A DNA stretch of 64,000 nt from Eutreptiella sp. 'Long Island Sound 2002'. Its lineage: Eukaryota; Euglenozoa; Euglenophyceae; Eutreptiales; Eutreptiaceae. The notes beneath the pieces were generated by a model. It searched no databases. It worked only from the letters and a program-made list of their open reading frames with translations, and was not told the origin of the DNA. Made by a program: the position numbers and the translations under genes. Below, one piece after another: positions 34,433 to 47,300 of this stretch (the first letter of the stretch is position 1; every line of letters starts with the position of its first letter). The stretch is from positions 168,364,535 through 168,428,534 of the forward strand of contig OZ038380.1 of the NCBI GenBank assembly GCA_964036045.1. Direction: 5' to 3'.

Positions 34433-35503
34433 CTGCGGCGCGTGCAGAAGGAACCGGCCGACCTCCGGGTGGCCGGCCCGCACCCCCAGGCGGACCACGC
34501 CGTACGGCTTGAGGCTGGCGTCCCGGAGCTTGTAGATGATGCTCGGCGCCTGCGCCCCCTGCGTCCCCACGAACACGGCCGCCGTGGGCGCGTCGTGCAC
34601 CACCGCCAGCGCGGCGGTGCCGGTGCTCGCCCCCTCCAGCGTCACGCTCAGCAGCACCTGCGGCACGGCGCCGTACGCCGGCCCCAGGGCCAGCTTGGCG
34701 GTGAGTAGCCCGTGGTCCTGCTCCAGGACAAGGTAGAGGATGGTCCGCGGCAGCGCGCCGCCGTCCGAGGCGTTGAGGGCCGCGGCGCTGCGGTTGTCGC
34801 CCGTGCGATTGGCGGGGGCCAGCGCCAGGCACCCGACGGCGCGGCAGGGCTTGTCGCGCGTGCAGCGCGGCATCGTCATGTTGTCCCGCAGGGAGTAGAA
34901 GGCGCCGGTCGCGGGCGTGGCGACCGCGACCACCTGCCACTCGCCGCGCCACGCCCCCGCCAGGAGCACGGCGACGACGTCGTCGCGGCTGGCGCAGGGG
35001 TACCGCGGGGCGTGCGGGCACCACAGCGCCGCGTCGCGCACCTCGTCGATGCCGAGGCGCGCGGCCGGGAGGCGCAGCGCGGGGAGCGCGCTGGCGTTGG
35101 CGTCCGACGGCAGCAGGAAGAGCGTGAGGACCGCGTCCCGGAACGACACGACGTACTGCGCGTCGCGGAGCGTGAACATCCGGTGGAAGGGCGCGCCGGC
35201 GCTCAGAGGCTCGAAGCGGCGGCCTTTCACCGGCTGCCACCGGGGCCCCCACTGAGGCGCGACCGGAGGCTCTGGGGTTGGGAGGGGCGGCGTCGTCGCC
35301 TGCACTGTGCAGTTCTTTTCGCCGCGGAGGAGCCGCGCGGTCCAGAGCTCGCCCCCGGGCCCCGCCATTAAGAGCACGACGGAGCGCGCGCGCACGACCC
35401 CGGACTGCAGCGTCCCCTGCAGGTCGTGGTACGCGACTTCCCGATTGGTGAGGACGTTCATCACAATGAGCGGTCTGCCGCCAAAGTACAGCAGCTGGTG
35501 CCC
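34433..35503 (-). CDS. Giant receptor gene: beta-rich (propeller-like) exon
   Basis: Acceptor TACCTTGTCCCAG|GGG (phase 0) to donor GCCGCAG|GTCCCG (phase 0), 357 codons. Repeated beta-strand/turn pattern (LLYFGGRPLIVMNVL, YVVSFRDAVLTLFLLPS, EWQVVAVATPATGAFYSL, TILYLVLEQDHGLLTAKL, AALAVVHDAPTAAVFVGT). Each repeat reads like a blade of a beta-propeller, and propeller followed by IPT repeats recalls plexin-type ectodomains. No specific propeller family is recognised. The donor is less certain; an alternative GAG|GTCGGC lies about 27 nt upstream. Confidence 0.7.
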
Positions 35504-35765
35504 CTGGGACAAGGTAAACGGTGGGGGGGAGGCACCTCAGCACATCAGCGGCGTTGGCCCTGTCGCATGGGACCCAGTCAGCCCCTATCTACTGACACGC
35601 CCACCCACTCATGGCCTAGCGGAGGAACATGTCTCATGGACCCACCCATCCACTCAACCGCACCCTCAGGGGCGCATTGGGGCAGAGGAGCCGGGGGCTG
35701 GGGGGGGCTGGGAGGTCTGGGGGGGGGGGGGGGGGGTTGGCGCAAGGCCTTGGTGGTTGGCTCTG

Positions 35766-36023
35766 GGGGGGGGGGGGGGTTGACCCTCCTGCTTGCCAAC
35801 AGGACTCTCAAACATATTTGCCGCCGAAAAGTTTTTTTGCACAACAAAAGCCCCTACTTGGTTGACCCTCCTCCTTGTCAACAAAGGTCACAGCGCAACG
35901 GAAACTCAAAGCAATACATTTGTGGACAATTCTGTGTCCACGATAAGACAGGCTCCATTCATTACAGTCCATTTCCATAGAGACAGCTGCCTCACACCCT
36001 GAACATGACCCTGAGGAACACAC
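35766..36023 (+). repeat. Dispersed repeat family R1, copy 2
   Basis: See the copy at 11337-11620: same orientation, same leading poly-G run, intronic. Confidence 0.85.
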
Positions 36024-36431
36024 GGCCGAAGAAGAACTTGTTCAGGGGACTTGGAAGGGGAGGAGGGGTGGGGGTGGGGGTGGTGGACCCGGGGGGGGGG
36101 GGGGACCCGGGGGGGGGGGGGGGACCTCCTCCTTACAGTTTTTTTTCATTCCCATGTGCCCCTGCCCCCCATCCCTTCCCTGACCTCGTGCGTCATGTCC
36201 CGGACCATGCACCACCACCCGTGTGCCTCCAACACCGTGGCACGTCGTGGGACATGCGGTGGCCAGGGGGTGCCGTAATTAAAAAAAAAAAACTCGGAGT
36301 GTCCAATACGCCCTACAATGGCGGTTGGTGGGTAACCGATGGCGGTTGGTGGGTAACCGATGGCAGTTGGAGGGTAACCGCTGGGGGTAACATGGGGACA
36401 TAAAAAAGACCAAAAAAGCGAAGCTAAAATT

Positions 36432-36512
36432 GTGGCAAGTAGTAGGGTTTGAACCCAGGACCCTTGAAACTAGAACCTAGTACAACTATCAACTGAGCTA
36501 TGTCAAGATCTG
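36432..36512 (-). tRNA. Degenerate tRNA-like sequence (pseudo-tRNA or SINE head)
   Basis: The minus strand reads a pol III A-box (TAGCTCAGTTGATAG), an anticodon-like stem (ACTAG/CTAGT, loop too short) and a B-box (GGGTTCAAACCCT). The acceptor ends do not pair well and the anticodon loop is abnormal, so it is probably not a working tRNA. It lies in an intron of the giant gene. Confidence 0.4.
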
Positions 36513-38560
36513 GTGGCGGCTGACCATCAGAGAGTGCATGCCATAGTAAAAAAAAAATATAAAAAAAAGGGTGAGTGTCCTTATGGCACCCCCTGGCGGT
36601 GGCTGCCACCGCCTGCGGGTGAGCGCAGATACTCCACCGACTGCCTTGGGTAGGGCCCCCAGCGCCCCCCGGTCAGGACATGGTCATGTCGGCACGTGTA
36701 CATGGGCATGGGCATCGCGTGTGGAATCTTCACGGCGGAGGTCTCGGACTGGGTCTGTGGTGGTTTAGGGGGCCCCGCGTCCAGCGCGGAGCAGCCTGCG
36801 GCCCGGGCCACCGCCGGACTGGGTCTGTTGAGCTACGGGCCCGGCGGGCGTGGGACATTCCCCCATCCCCATCCCACCCCATGCCCCTCCGGCAGCTCAA
36901 CCCCCTCCCATGGGGTGTCCGCGGCGCCGGCACATGGCGTGCCGGGGATCGGCTCCTGGCAGCGTCAGGCAACCACAAAGGCCAAGAACAGCAGGGCATT
37001 TCTTCACTCTTTACGACGCTGGTGGTCGGTTAGAGTCCAAGTCACCATGAAACTGACTTTGACTCCTCATACTCTGATTCATCGCTATCCACATCCACAT
37101 GCCCAAAAGCAAACTGAGTGACTGCCCTGCCACGAGAAGAGCAAGCAGATAAATGTGGTAATTCACACATAGTAGGTGAGGACTCACGGCGGTGTGCAAC
37201 TGCTGCGGGGTGATTACTGTAAGGTATATGCGGTAACCGGGTACTGTTAACCTTGATTAAAATTGAACCCACAATTTCATGAAAAAACATTTTATGCAGA
37301 TGGTTGTTAGAGCATTATTAGGTACAGCTGTCTATGGGGCGGCTGCGGTGCCTTGACCATCCTAGGCCGCCTTAGCACCATGACCATTGGGCCATGTGCA
37401 ATAATGCCAATAGTTCACCGGAAGCGCATTCTGTGAGTAAATGAAATTGCATAAATCTCAACGGAGAACGCTGAATCGTGAGCGCAATAATGATCATTAA
37501 GAAAATGGGCGTCTTTCCATGTATAAAAGTCTATTTTTCAGGAAGCTGCACATGGCACGGAGCAAAGCGCAATGAAATGAACGGACAGCTTCGGCCATTT
37601 TCCACGGCGCACCGTCTTCCACAATGCCGGTTGGCGCACCAGCAAACCTGCGGTGGGTTTACCGGGTGCGGTAAACGCACTTTGGTTGTGTTTCACGGAG
37701 GCGCGGGCCCCGGGCGGCGTGTGGTGGCAGGGAGGCATGTATGGCCGGGGGGCGGACGAGGGGCAGTGGGGGGGGAGGGGGGGGGACTGCCACTTTGTGG
37801 GTGAGAGGGGCATGTCTGTCCCACCGCTCACGACTGCAGCGGTCCGCCCCCCCCCCCCCCCCGCGCGGCGCCCCCTCCCCCGCCGGCGCTGACGGGCCCC
37901 GCATGTCGGGCGGTCCCGGACCGGGAGGACGACCCCCATGCCCCCAGGCAAGCCACGGCCTACCGTCACCGGGGCCTCAAAAAGGGCAGGCGTGGACCCG
38001 CCACTTGGCTCCAGCCGCGCCTGCCTTCACGCGGCCTTCACACGGCCTTCATCGTTGTGCGTTCGACTTTGCCATTTGATTGTCCCAAGGCAATTGTGCG
38101 TCCCTGTACCCTCCCGGATGGGGGCGAGAGACAAGGCTTGATGGTTCTGGGCATTCCCGTTACTGAGGGGGGGGGGGGGGGCGGAGTGGCAGCCCCCTGA
38201 CCCAACCCCCCCCACCCACTTTTTACCAAAATCAAAATCTTTTTACAATTTTTTTTTTCCAAAATCAAATTTTACCAAATTGCAATTTTGGGAAAAAGAT
38301 TTTGGTACAAACATCAGAAAATGTTTGCTCGGGACGACAATGAAATGTATCAAAGGGGCCCGAACTTGGAGGTCGATTTTAGGTACACAAACTTTTTCTT
38401 GGCTTCTGACCCCCCCCCCCCAGCCCCCGGTATAGGCCACGGTCGCCACTCAGCCGTGGCCTGGCAGAGGGGATGCCCCGGGCAGAGCGGGGCCCGGCAG
38501 GAACTCCGCGGCCGCTGGGGCGGGGGGCCTGCGGCACAGAAGGGCCCTCCCCGGACGCAC

Positions 38561-39106
38561 CTCGTCGAACACCATGGCGCCCGCGGGCTGCGGCCCGTGC
38601 AGCGCCGTGACGTCGCGCGCGCGCGTGATGGCGACGTTGGGCAGCTTGCAGTACGGCTCCAGGAAGCCCTCGGCGCAGGCGTCGCAGTTGGTGCCGGTCC
38701 AGTGCCCCCGCGAGCTGTCCAGGTAGCACTCGCAGGTGCCGTCCAGGCGGTCGCACGCGCCGTGGCCGTTGCAGGCGCAGGGCCAGTCGCAGCGCAGGCC
38801 CCAGTACCCCTCGAGGCAGCGGTTGCAGAGGTCGCCGCCCCACTGCCCCGCGGCGTCGCGCTGGCACACGCAGCCCCCGGTGGAGTTGCAGACGGCGTGG
38901 GCCGGGGGGTCCGCCCCTGGGAAGCAGTCCTGGGGCTGGCACGACACGTTGCAGTCGGCGCGGTAGTACCCGGGGCTGCACTCGCAGGCGCCGTCCCCGG
39001 CGTTGGAGTCCCGGCAGGTGCCGTGGCCGAAGCAGCGGGTGCCCGGCGGGCCCGGGCACTCGATGTCGCAGTGCGGCCCGGCAAACCCGGCGGTGCAGAT
39101 GCAGGT
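38561..39106 (-). CDS. Giant receptor gene: second EGF-like exon
   Basis: Acceptor GTGCCGCTCCCACAG|ACC (phase 0) to donor GACGAG|GTGCGT (phase 0), 182 codons. Cys-rich EGF/laminin-type repeats continue from the large exon: CICTAGFAGPHC, CFGHGTCRDSNAG, CECSPGYYRADC, CNSTGGCVCQRDAAGQWGG, CNGHGACDRLDGTCECY, then a Cys-spaced end (NCDACAEGFLEPYC). A non-Cys tail leads toward the propeller-like exon. Confidence 0.85.
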
Positions 39107-39342
39107 CTGTGGGAGCGGCACGATGCGCGGCGGCGGTGGTGGTGCAGGGCGGCGGGACGGGGGAAATCGGCACGCGCGACGAATCGGACCCCATGGGGCG
39201 GGGGGGGGGGAGGGTTACTGGCGCCCCGCGCGCGCCCCGCGCATCTGTTGAGGGTGCATTGGTCTTGCGCCTGATGCCGCCCAGGACAAACTCTCGCCTC
39301 CAAATGACCTTAAGACGGGTAACCCCCCCCCCCCCCTGCGCT

Positions 39343-39775
39343 GTGTGACATTGCGTCGGATTGCAGTTTCTTTATGGGGCCCTCGACAGTCACCCGTTCT
39401 TCCCTCCGTGTGCTGGGCCAATGCGCCCTGACGGCCGCTGCGGCCTGTGTGCCTTGTGGCGTCGTTTCGGTGGTAGCGGAGCCCAGTTGGCGTACTGGGC
39501 GTTGTGCTGGTTGCTGCGGGGGTCGTTTCACGGTTTGTGCTGCCCAATCCGCGTTCATGTCGTCCCACACATGTCTCGCTGCGTTTCTGTGTGCGTGAGG
39601 CCCAATTGTTCCACCCCCTCCACGTGCTGTCCTGGTCGTCCCCCCCCATTCAACATATGGCCCGCGGCCGAGTAGCATTAGAAGAGGGGGGGGGGGGGGG
39701 GCTCCGGGACCCAAAAGTTTGTGTACCAAAAAGGGCCTGACCAGATTTTCCCGGTGGTAAACGTTTTTCCCCACG
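39343..39775 (+). repeat. Dispersed repeat family R2/R3, copy 3
   Basis: Poly-C, TGTGTGACATTGCGTCGGA and GACAGTCACCCGTTCTTCC, then about 260 bp later TAGCATTAGAAGAGG, a poly-G run, and GGGACCCAAAAGTTTGTGTA. The two parts are about 260 bp apart, against about 200 bp in copy 1. Confidence 0.8.
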
Positions 39776-41318
39776 ATGGTCACTTTCGTATGGGGGGGAA
39801 AGGGGGGTTGTTTGGTGGTATGTCATTTGATTTACCCCGCGGCATTCATTATACCCCCGGGGCAGGGAAGCATTAGAATGGCCGTACACCGTAGGACGAG
39901 GGGGGGGTACAACAAGGAACGTCGGCCATCGTTTCCTTAACCTGTGCCCCGGGTACTCCCCTGCCGGTGCATGCGGCGTGCTGGTTGTGCCGGATCAATG
40001 GCCACACGGAGAGCGGTCCTTTGCGTGTGCCTCGGACACAGTGAGTGACAGTGGCTCAGGGGGTGATGGTGGCGCAGTTCGTCAGAGATGAGTATTGTGA
40101 GACCCCTGACAAATGCTGGTCTGAAGCCGTACCCCTTGGCGGCTGTACAGCGCATGTCCCTCATGCTCCAGTGGCACTGATACGACATGCTGCCGGACAC
40201 CTGATCGCCCAAAGGCTTCACCCAACGACCGCTGAAGGCAGGGGTTTGGACTCTAAATGCGCCGCCTCCCCGTTTCCGGCCGCAGCACTTGTGGCCAGGC
40301 CACAACCAAAGCCCAGACCGAAGGGCCCCGGTCCCTTGCAACGCAGCACCGCTTCATGTCTTCAGTCCGCTCAGCAGAGCAACCCGCGCATTCTGACGTG
40401 GCGTCTAGACCAGGGCCTCTCGGTGTTTCTTGTGTGCCATTCTCCGGAGGGCTACATCAAGGACCCCCTGGCATTCGACCCACTCCGAGGGGTAGATTGG
40501 GGGGTGGGGGGGCACGTTGAATGGGGCCCAGGGTGTCGTTACACTGGGAACACTTGATCCTGAGTCCGGCGGCAGGACACACTGCTATCACCAAATCCCA
40601 CACAAACCAGACTTCATTCGCCTCTGCCGGTTGGACACAGCAGCAGTTGCAGTGGCCTTCAACTCCGCTTGGATGGCGGGTAACACGGTGCATTTAATGG
40701 GCAATGCTGTTGCAAGGTTCAGGTTGCGAGACCCATGATAAATGGAAGAGGCAATGGTGTGGCTGAGGGGTGGACGGAACACCCGAATCAAAGTCCGCCA
40801 CCTTACCAAGCCAGACCAACCGACGGGTTGGTTCCAGTGTGGACCTGACGGAGGTGGAGCACCAACCACGCTGCCTGTTTGCGTGGGTTCGGTGTGCCGG
40901 GCAGGTGCTGACTTACAATTGGTGCGGTTCAGGACCCCCCCAGTCCTTAAAACTGGCGTTCAATGGCGTCCTAATCACGAGACAGAATTGACGTTTGCAG
41001 AGTCTGGAAGGTGTGAATCACACTTCCCCCTGGTGAGTGAGACCCGGGTCCGGGCCCCTGCCCCAATTGTTGGGGGCTCTATTGAAGACCCCCCTACAAT
41101 TGAAGGTCCTGCTTCCCATACGGTGGCTTGTTTTCTCGGCATCAATCGTAGGCAGTAGAGGGCGCTTCTGAGCCAGTTGTGGGCCAACCACAGCGACGGC
41201 GGTTGTGGGCTTGAAGTGTTCTGGAGAAAACAGAAAAGAAAAACCCTGTCCACGAAAAAAACACCCTGACACAAAGGGCCCAAAATGCAGCAACCCGACC
41301 GCACCGCACCAGGCACAC

Positions 41319-44300
41319 CTGCTGGACCGTGGCGCCGTACACGCACTTGTCCGTACACTCAGGGCCGAACCAGCCCCAAGCGCACGCGTCGCACCGCACC
41401 CCAGCCCACCGCCCCGGCGTCTCGTCGCAGCGGCACTCCGCCGTCGCCGCCAGGCACTCCCCGTGCCCCGCGCACACGCGGCTGTCGTCCGCCGTCGGGT
41501 CGAACCCCGGGCACTGGGCCCCGCAGTCCGCCCCGCCGTACCCTCGGTCGCAGACGCAGCGGCCGTCGCCCACGCCGCTGCTGCACGTCCCGTGCCCGGA
41601 GCACACCAGCCCCCGGTGCAGGGGGCAGCCGCGGGAGCAGTCGTGGCCCCCGTAGCCCTCGAAGCACACGCACCCCGCCGCCAGCTCCGTGCACAGCCCG
41701 TGCCCGGAGCACACCGCGCCCTCGGAGGTGGTGGGGCAGCCCCACTGGCACTTGTCGCCGGCGTACCCGGTGTCGCACGCGCACAGGCCCGTCCCGTAGA
41801 CCCGCGCCAGGCAGGAGCCGTGGCCGCTGCACACGCCCTGCGCCGCATCGGCCCCAGGGCACGCGAAGCCGCAGTCCGGGCCGTACCAGCCCTCGGGGCA
41901 CACGAACGCCTGGCAGTCCTCCCACGACACATTGCACGCCAGGCCGCACTTCGGGGGCTGCACGAGGGCGCACATGCACTGGCCCTGCCGGCACTCGTAC
42001 CCCGAGCATGGGACGCCGTCGGGCCCCACGGGGCACGGGATGTCGCATGCGCTGCCAGACCAGCCGGGCACGCACGTGCTGCAGTTGGCCCCGGCCCAGT
42101 GGCCGGTCGTGGCGGAGGCGTTGCAGGCGCAGACGCCGGAAGAGCACACACCGTGGCCCGTGCAGGGCAGCAGGGCGCCCCCCGGGCACTCCGCCTCGCA
42201 CGTCGCCCCATGGAACCCGCGCTGGCAGTCGCAGACGGGCACCCCCGCGTCCGCGCGGCACTCCCCGACCCCGGCGCACACGCGCCCCTGCCCGTCGGCG
42301 GGGCACCGCAAGTCGCACGCGGCGCCAGTGAAGCCGGGCGCGCACGCGTCGCAGGCCGGCCCGGCGAAGTGCCGGCCGCCGGCCCCGGAATCGCAGTCGC
42401 AGGTCGCGTTCGCAGTGCACGTCCCGATGCCGTTGCAGATGCGGCCTTGGAACACGGGGCATTCGAGGCTGCAGGTTTCCCCGCGGTAGCCCTCCAGGCA
42501 CTGGCACGCCCCGGTCCCGTTCAGCCCATCGTCGCAGGTGCCCTGGGCCGGGACACACCCGCAGATCTCCGCGCACGCGCGGCCGTAGTACCCGGCGCGG
42601 CACGCAGCGCAGGTCGCGCCCACCCACCAGCCCAAGTGCGGCCCTGCAAAGCACGCGCACTCCCCGGTCCCCCGTGGCCCTTCACTGCAGACCCCATGGC
42701 CGCCGCACGGGCTGGCGGCGCCGCCCGCGCACTCCCGGGCGCAGTCCAGCCCCCAGTACCCCGCGGCACACCGGCTGCAGTCGTCCCCGGCCCAGCGCCC
42801 CGCGCACACGCACTGCCCGTCGCCCGCGGCCCCGTCGCGGCAGACCCCGTGGCCGCTGCACGCCACGCAGTCGTGCATGGGGCACAGCCCCCGGCAGTCC
42901 GCCCCGAAGCGCCCGGGCGCGCACGCGGCGCACAGCGGCCCGTCCCACGCCCCGTGCGTGTGGTTGCTGTGGCATGTGCAGCCGCTGGCGTCGCGGCACT
43001 CGCCGTGGCCGCCGCACATGCGGCCGGCGGCGTCCCGCGGGCACTGGAGGTTGCAGTGGAGCCCGTAGTACGGCGCGGCGCAGGCGCCGCAGTCCGGGCC
43101 GGTCCAGTGGCCCGCGGTGGAGTTGAAGCACGCGCAGGAGCCGTCGACGGGGGAGCAGGTCCCGTGACCGCCGCACGGCATGTCGGCGCCCCCTTGGCAC
43201 GTGTGGCCGCACGTGGGGCCCACGTAGCCCGCCTGGCAGAGGCACGCGCCGTCGCCCGCGGAGCTGCTGTTGCAGACGCCGTGGCCGGAGCAGAGGTCCC
43301 CCTGGCTCCCGAACGGGCAGCGGACCGCGCAGTCGGGGCCGGCCCAGTGCACGTCGCAGACGCACTGCCGCGCGACGCTGACCCCGTTGCGGCAGGCGGC
43401 CTCGCACGCCGGGCCCCAGTAGCCCGCCGCGCACGCGTCGCACGCGGCGCCTGCCCAGTTCGCGGCGCACACGCAGCCCGCGGCGCCGTCGCACCGCCCG
43501 TGCCCCGTGCACCACACCCCGCCCTCGTCGACGGCGCAGACGCCGCTGCAGTCCGACCCGTAGAAGCCGGCGTCGCACACGCACTGCGCCGCGGAGGTGC
43601 AGCTGCCGTGGCCGTTGCAGGGGCTGGCCAGCGGGCCAGGGCACGCGGTGCCGCACACCAGCCACCCCGGGAGGCTGCGCCACGCGGAGTTGCACACGCA
43701 GGCGCCGGTGCGGGCGTCGCAGCGGCCGTGCCCGCCGCAGACCGGGATCGTGCCGCCCTCGCAGGGGACGTCGCACGCGCCCCCGGCCCAGCCCGCGGCG
43801 CAAACGCAGTGCCCGGTCCCGTGCCGGCCCTCCAGGCAGACGCCGCGCACGCCGCAGCGGCAGACGCCGTCGCACTGCGGGCCGTACCGGCCCGCGGGGC
43901 ACGGCGAGGCCGCGCACACCGCTGGGGCGACCGCGCAGTCCGCGCCGCAGTAGCCGCCGTCGCACTGGCAGGCCGCGGCGGCCACGCACAGGCCGTGGCC
44001 GCCGCACACGGCGCCAGCGGCGTTGGCCGGGCACTCCTCCATGCAGTCTACCCCCGCCCAGCCCGCGGCGCACGTGACGCACGTGGCGCCCGCCCACTGC
44101 GGGTCGCACGCGCACGCCGCCGCGCCCGCGCGGAACTCGCAGCGGCCGTGGCCGCTGCAGGGCTCGCTAGACGCCTCACGGGGGCACTTGTGGGTGCAGT
44201 CCGGTCCCACGTACCCCGCCACACACTCGCACACGGCCACACCCGCGGGGGCCTTGCACTCCCCATGACCGGCGCACGGGAGGCCGTCTGAGACCGGGCA

Positions 44301-47300
44301 GGGGAGGGTGCAGCCCTCGCCCACCCACCCGGCGGCGCAGCGCCGGCACTCGGGGGCGGCCCAGTGGCCGTTGATGGGGTCGCCGTAGTACTCGCACAGG
44401 CCCACCCCCAGCACGGGCCCCTCCGTGCAGGTGCCGTGGCCCCAGCACGGGCGCTGCCCGGCCAGCTGCGGGCAGCGCAGCTCGCAGTGCACCCCCACGA
44501 ACCCGTTGGTGCAGTGGCACCCGCCGTCGGCGGTCGCGCGGCTGTCGCAGATCCCGTGCCCGCTGCAGATGAGCCCGGCGGGGCTCGCGCAGGAGGTGTT
44601 GCAGTGCGCGCCCCAGTAGTGCCCCCCGCAGTCCCCGCACCCCTCGCCGCCCCAGTAGCCGCCGGTCGGGTCGCGCTGGGTGCAGGCGCACCGCCCGCTG
44701 CCGCCCGGCCCGTCGCTGCAGGTGCCGTGCCCGCCGCACACGGCCCCGGCCGCGAGGCCCGGGCAGGGCTGCGCGCAGCCGGGGCCGTAGTACCCGGGCT
44801 GGCAGTCCAGGCACCCGGGCCCCGCCCAGAGGCCGGGCTTGTGCACGCAGGGCTCCCGGAAGGAGAGCGTGACGCCGGTGCTGTTGGAGGGGGTGCCCCC
44901 CGCGGCCACCACCACCGGGAGCGCCTGCCCGGCGCCCGTCAGGCCGTCGCACTCCAAGTACGTGGCGTTGATGGAGGCGACGACCGGGCACTGGAACGGC
45001 CCGACGTGGACAGTGAGGGTGCCGAAGTAGCCGTGGATGTGGAAGTGGCCGTGGAGGCCGAAGCGGGTGGCGGCCCGGGGGCAGTCGCGCAGGGCCTGGG
45101 GCGTCGCCTGCGCGCAGCCGCCGGCCGGGGAGTCGAGGGCCTCCAGCGCCGCGAGCTCCGGGTAGCCCGTGGAGAGCAGCGCGCGCGGCAGCGTGGCGTT
45201 GGTGCCCTGCGCCGTGCTCACCGTCACGTCGAACCAGCGGGGCTCCAGGGTGTCGTCCGGCAGCCGCAGGTCTTCGCAGAGCAGCGTCTCGTCCTCGGCG
45301 CCGAGGACGTGGCGGACGGCCGGGCACGGCAGCGTCAGCCCGTCGGGCTGCCGCTCCAGCGTGACGCGCGCCGCCGCCGGCCCGAAGTGCGCCCCGGCGA
45401 TGGTGAGCGGCGGCGGCGCCGCGCCACACAGCAGCGTGCTGGGGGGCAGGTCCAGCCCGCAGCCCCGGACCTCGGCCACGTCTGGCAGAGCCTGCACGGC
45501 GAACGACGTCAGGTGGGCGACGTGGCACGCGAACTCGCCGGCGGTCGCGTGCGCGGGGGACAGCCACGTGCCGTCGGGGGACCACCCGCCCGGCGCAGCG
45601 TAGACGCACTGGAAGCGGTCGGCGGCGGGGGGGAAGCGGGGCGAGTGCAGCGCGGCCCCAAAGCGGATGGTAATAGGCTCGCGGAGGTCGTGCACCGGGA
45701 CCTCCCGCCCCGTCGAAGGGTCCCACAGGGAGACCGCCACCACGTCGGTGACCAGCAGCCCCGTGGGGGGCACGGCGGTCGCAACCACATCGGCGACGCC
45801 CGCGCTGACCCGGCCCTCGACCGCGCGCCGCACGTCCGCGGGCAGTTCGGCGGCGATGCCGCGGTCCGGAAGGTGCATCGCCGTGGGCAGCCACGCGAGC
45901 GGCACACGGTGCAGCGCGGCCTGGAGGTGCCGGGACTGCACCGCGAGCCCCTGGAAGACGCAGGGGTCGCGCTGCCGCCAGGCCGTCAGCACCAAATCGG
46001 TAAGAACGCCCTCCGCCGTCGCCGCGGCGACGGCACCGTCGCCGGAGTAGAGGAGCGCGTCGCACACGCGCAGCAGCCAAGCCACGGAGGCGTCATCGTC
46101 CAGGATCGGCGCCGCGGCCTTCACCAGGCGGCGCGCCGCCACGAGGCCCCCCGGCAGCGTCAGCCCCGGTGGCTTTGACGGCACCCGGTCACCAAAGCGG
46201 AGGGCGACCAGCGCGGCTTCGTGCAGCACCCCCAACCTCCGATGCCTTGTGGTACTGTCCGAAAGGCCATCCAGTGCGCGCAGCAGGTCTGAGTCCGGGC
46301 GGTAGGTCTTGTTGCTGCACAGCCCGCAGGCCACGTCCCGCAGCAGCGCCCGCGGCAACGTGCGCGCGCACGCAGCCGCGCAACGCGGGGCGGGACCTGT
46401 GACGCTGGCATTCGCAAAGAACGGCCCCGTCTGGGTCGCATGCGCGTCGCGCACCAACAGGGCGAACGTGTACGTGGAGGGGGCGCGGTGGCTGTGCGGG
46501 AGCCAGGGGAGCGGGACCGTCGCACGAGGACTGGGGCTGAAGTCCGGTGCCTCCGGGATGGGGAGGAGCAGCCCCTCCGGGGATTGCAGCATGAAGCAGA
46601 ACTGCAGAGGCAAGCCGCCGGGGCGGGTTGGGCGCCAGCGCGCCGGGGGGGTCGCGAGGTGCACGGCCGCACGCTCCGCATGCACCGTGACCGAGAGCAC
46701 CGGGGCAGGGCCGGGGTCGTACACGGGGGGGGTGAGGATCGGCACGGCGACCGTGCGGGTCTGGACTGCGGGGCCTGCGAAGCGCGGCGTGGCCGTCACT
46801 CGGATGACGTACTCGGGCACGCGGAGCTCCGTGGCGGGGATCACGGCAACGCCCTGCAGCTGCCGGATGGCGGCGGCCGCCAGGGCCCCCGCCGCGCCGC
46901 CCTCCCACCGGAAATCCCAGTCCGGGTGGGTGGTGTTCGCCGCCAAACAGTCCCCGGGGCTCGGGGCCCAGTCCCCCACGGTGACGTGCACCCGCATCGG
47001 GGTGCCGCCCGGGAACGGGGTTTGCGGGGGGGCGATCTCCACCGGGGGATCGAGGACGGGGGGGCGGCGGCCGGTGGGGGGCCGCCCGTGCGGTGGGGGG
47101 GCGGCGGGGGCGTCGATGCGGGAGGGGGACTGCGGCCGCGCGGGGGCCGGGCTCCGGAGAGGGGGTAGGGAGGGGATGCGGGACGCGGTGGCTGTCGCGG
47201 TTGGGACAGCGGAGGCGGTTCTGGTGGTGGATGCGGTGCGCGACGTCCCGCGGGGTCTCGCAGGGGCGACTGCGGAGGAAGATGTTGCGGAGCGACTCGT

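Noticed and set aside
41205-44291. A 1,028-codon plus-strand frame
   Set aside because: Antisense shadow of the EGF repeats (high-GC coding opens the opposite strand); Ala/Arg/Val-rich and without domains.
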